Below are positions 62,147-64,000 of a DNA stretch of 64,000 nucleotides, one piece after another. The position numbers were made by a program, and so were the translations under genes. The notes beneath the pieces were generated by a model. The model did not search any database. It was not told the origin of the DNA and worked only from the letters and a program-made list of their open reading frames with translations. The first letter of the stretch is position 1. Each line of letters starts with the position of its first letter. This DNA comes from Natrinema versiforme (GTDB taxonomy: Archaea; Halobacteriota; Halobacteria; Halobacteriales; Natrialbaceae): the NCBI RefSeq assembly GCF_005576615.1, contig NZ_CP040330.1, positions 2,542,001 through 2,606,000 of the forward strand, written 5' to 3'.

Positions 62147-64000
62147 TTACATATAGGAGTCCAACCCTGTCTGCTCTTGCCCGCTTTTCACCTCCTCCCA
62201 CGAAATCCCCAACGCCTCGAGGATCCGCTCGATCGGGCCCTGTAGCGTCTTCTCGAGCATCTTGTCGTAGTCGACGTCGAACGCCTCGGGAATCTGATCC
62301 TCGTACTCGAAGCAGATGACGTCGGGATCGCGCTTGAACGCGCCGTAGAGCGGATCGGTGCGGGCGTCGAACCCGTCCTCCGCCTCGAGGCGCTCGAAGA
62401 ACGACGGATCGACCCGGTCGAGGTAGAGCCGCTTCGGCTTGCTGCCCCGCTGGAAGTTGGTGCCCAACAGGAGGTTGGCGTACTTCGCGCCCCTGACCTG
62501 TGCCGTGTCGGTGTCGTAATTGTCCAGTCGCTTGCCGATCCCGCCCGGGATCGCGATGTCCTCGAGCGAGATATCTCCCTCGCGGACGTCTTCGATGACG
62601 CCGTTGACGTACTCCTTTGCACCTTCGACGTCGCCCTCGCGGACGATCATCTCGATGACTCGGTGCTGGACCTCCTTGGTGATCGGGGCGATGTCCGAGC
62701 GCTGGTACTCGAAGCCGACGATGTCGATGTCGTCGACGTCCTTTCCCTCCTTCCAGGTGATGTGGCCCGCGTAGCGTTTCTTCTTGCCCGCCTGGAAGAA
62801 CCGCCGGTAGAGTTTCTCGAACTCGATCTGGAAGCGGTGGAACTCGGCACCTAGTTCTTCGTGCGCAAAATCGTCGTATCGACCGTTGATGTGGTCTTCG
62901 AGGTCGAACGACTTTTCGATAGCTTCCGCTTTCGATACGTCGGTACCGAGTTCGAGCATGACGCTGTCGGTGTCGCCGTAGGTAACCTCATAGCCTTCCT
63001 CGTTGGCAGCGGTCTCGGTAAACTCGATGACTTCGCGACCAGTGGCAGTGATGGCAGATGCTGCTTCCTTGTCGTACAGGCGGAACTGTTCCCAACCCGA
63101 GACGCCGTATAGCGATTGACCGACGAACTGGAACTTCCCGTTTCGGCCGGCGAGCAGCGTGTGGTTGTCCTCGACGGTAACGCAGTAAACACCGTCGTCA
63201 GCAGTACTTCGAGACGCACTTCGGTGCATTCGAAGCGTGTTTTTCGAGCCCTCAGTGACGTAGATGCGCCACGAGCCGCTATCACGATTGTAGTTTGCCG
63301 TTACGCCGAGATGTGCACAGAGACGGAGGACATCGTCCCGGAGCCGATCGCTTGAGGTAGTATACCGCCAGGAGTTGACCTGCCGATCGCCATCGCCGTC
63401 GATGAGTACCTCGAGGAACCGTCGTTTCTGTTGGCTGCTGCACTCGAAGACAAACTCGGGGATTCGCTTCTCGAAACTGCCGTCGCCACAGTGCGACGTC
63501 AATAGATCACCGAGGAGTTTCGATGTGACCGTGTAACATCGATCATCGACGTAGTAGTCAAAATCCATGTCATCGAGCAATTCGCCGATCGTCGCGTGGT
63601 GGTCGACGCCGCCGTCGGCAACCGGCAGTTTGTCCTGCGCCAGGTTTACCGTCGTCGCCGAACCGCGGAAATTCTCGCCGAACTGCTTGTCTTCGGACGT
63701 ATAGACGTTTCCTTCCGTTACGAACCATGCAAGCAGGTCGAGGAAATCGTCTCCATCGTAGGTCCGAGGAATCCATTTCCGTCCGGATTCCCGGTGAATG
63801 AAACTCATCTCACAGACCTCTTCGATGTACTCACGGTGTTCCTCGAACTCCTCGTCCGTGAAGACGTACCCCGTTTTGCCGACATCAGCTTTCGGTACGC
63901 GACGCGGCGTCCAGCCCAATTCCGCCGTGAACGTGCGGCCGTGAACGGACGGTCTGACCCACACTTCGTATTCGCCGTCGATCAGTTCCGTGAGATCGAC
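62147..64000 (-). CDS. polB: DNA polymerase B C-terminal part with intein (continues beyond window)
   Basis: Family B replicative polymerase, partial. From the window end inward lies an intein (63116-64000), then the extein from SLYGVSGWEQ, that is, right after the expected Asn of motif B (Kx3NSxYG). The extein keeps motif C in TYGDTDSVMLE, the thumb region KKKRYAGHITWKEGKDVDD and the C-terminus with GQEQTGLDSYM. The reading frame is open to the window edge, so a start lies beyond; the in-frame GTG at 63964 is inside the intein and is not a start. Confidence 0.93.
   Translation of the reverse strand, partial: VDLTELIDGEYEVWVRPSVHGRTFTAELGWTPRRVPKADVGKTGYVFTDEEFEEHREYIEEVCEMSFIHRESGRKWIPRTYDGDDFLDLLAWFVTEGNVYTSEDKQFGENFRGSATTVNLAQDKLPVADGGVDHHATIGELLDDMDFDYYVDDRCYTVTSKLLGDLLTSHCGDGSFEKRIPEFVFECSSQQKRRFLEVLIDGDGDRQVNSWRYTTSSDRLRDDVLRLCAHLGVTANYNRDSGSWRIYVTEGSKNTLRMHRSASRSTADDGVYCVTVEDNHTLLAGRNGKFQFVGQSLYGVSGWEQFRLYDKEAASAITATGREVIEFTETAANEEGYEVTYGDTDSVMLELGTDVSKAEAIEKSFDLEDHINGRYDDFAHEELGAEFHRFQIEFEKLYRRFFQAGKKKRYAGHITWKEGKDVDDIDIVGFEYQRSDIAPITKEVQHRVIEMIVREGDVEGAKEYVNGVIEDVREGDISLEDIAIPGGIGKRLDNYDTDTAQVRGAKYANLLLGTNFQRGSKPKRLYLDRVDPSFFERLEAEDGFDARTDPLYGAFKRDPDVICFEYEDQIPEAFDVDYDKMLEKTLQGPIERILEALGISWEEVKSGQEQTGLDSYM
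63116..64000 (-). other. Intein (Hint plus LAGLIDADG endonuclease) in polB, C-terminal part
   Basis: Visible part of a large self-splicing intein of at least 295 residues. The homing-endonuclease motifs are LLAWFVTEGN and FLEVLIDGDG, two LAGLIDADG-type helices. The C-terminal splicing blocks are YCVTVEDNHTLLAGRNGKFQ (block F) and FVGQ before the first extein Ser. Block G ends in Gly-Gln instead of His-Asn. The insertion site is motif B of the polymerase. Confidence 0.85.

Noticed and set aside
1-64000. CRISPR array, transposase or prophage
   Set aside because: No regularly spaced repeats, no transposase-like motifs and no phage genes were seen; the only mobile-type element is the polB intein.

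Overview
The window reads as chromosome of a halophilic archaeon, most likely a member of the Natrialbaceae (Natrinema/Haloterrigena-like; this placement is inference). It is GC-rich, its proteins are strongly acidic, secreted proteins carry twin-arginine or lipobox signals, promoters are archaeal TATA boxes often placed for leaderless transcripts, and the gene set is archaeal: SRP 7S RNA, RNase P protein 4, KEOPS Pcc1, ribosomal S3Ae and S15, archaetidylserine synthase, UbiA-type ether-lipid prenyltransferase, PolB with an intein, halocyanin and CobN. I see no transposase, CRISPR array, rRNA operon or clear prophage.

Layout. 1-1.8 kb: the end of an SDR dehydrogenase gene and a TraB-like/RDD membrane fusion. 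2-13.3 kb: cobalamin block: CobB, a DUF1802-type protein, a methyltransferase, then a tightly overlapped cobN - 23-codon ORF - cbiC - cbiE unit on the minus strand, divergent from a ChlI/ChlD-type chelatase AAA-VWA fusion. 13.4-17.4 kb: NCS2 permease, hydrolase, MaoC-type hydratase and a small unknown. 17.6-21.3 kb: small zinc-binding and membrane proteins, a candidate structured RNA, an ATP-grasp ligase and tRNA-Arg(UCG). 21.4-26.9 kb: UbiA lipid prenyltransferase, RecA-like ATPase, CoA-binding protein, divergent prenyl synthase, cysteine synthase, coiled-coil protein and Hsp20. 27-29.3 kb: SRP RNA, MscS channel, YhbY-type RNA-binding protein, RNase P component 4. 29.5-34.1 kb: two paralogous family-5 solute-binding lipoproteins around a PAP2-type membrane phosphatase, without permeases. 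34.2-46.9 kb: mostly conserved haloarchaeal proteins plus CbiX with its DR2241 partner, Trm112-like protein and PurA. 47-49 kb: an ABC ATPase and a small unknown. 49.1-51.9 kb: the rps15 - RecJ-like - pcc1 - rps3ae operon with a structured upstream region. 52-57 kb: monooxygenase-like protein, halocyanin, archaetidylserine synthase, HEAT protein and a membrane-anchored phospholipase D-like protein. 57-61.9 kb: sufC-sufB-sufD - ferritin-like - 45-aa ORF - DtxR regulator. 62.1-64 kb: the C-terminal part of DNA polymerase B, interrupted by an intein that runs off the window.

How the genes work together. CbiX can insert cobalt early into the corrin precursor, CbiC and CbiE act on intermediates, CobN with the ChlID-type protein is a late ATP-dependent chelatase, and CobB amidates the ring. 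The suf genes build Fe-S clusters and sit with a ferritin-like protein and an iron-type regulator, and a perfect palindrome lies at the predicted transcription start of sufC. The translation-related genes (rps15, rps3ae, pcc1, SRP RNA, RNase P, Trm112, tRNA-Arg) are scattered housekeeping functions.

Most worth a second look: a structured RNA candidate at 17.87-17.99 kb with two mutually exclusive pairings; the concentric dyad symmetry at the sufC promoter; two tiny ORFs locked by start-stop overlaps inside the cobalamin and suf operons; a shared promoter motif in front of the two solute-binding paralogs; and the hairpin-rich leader of rps15.
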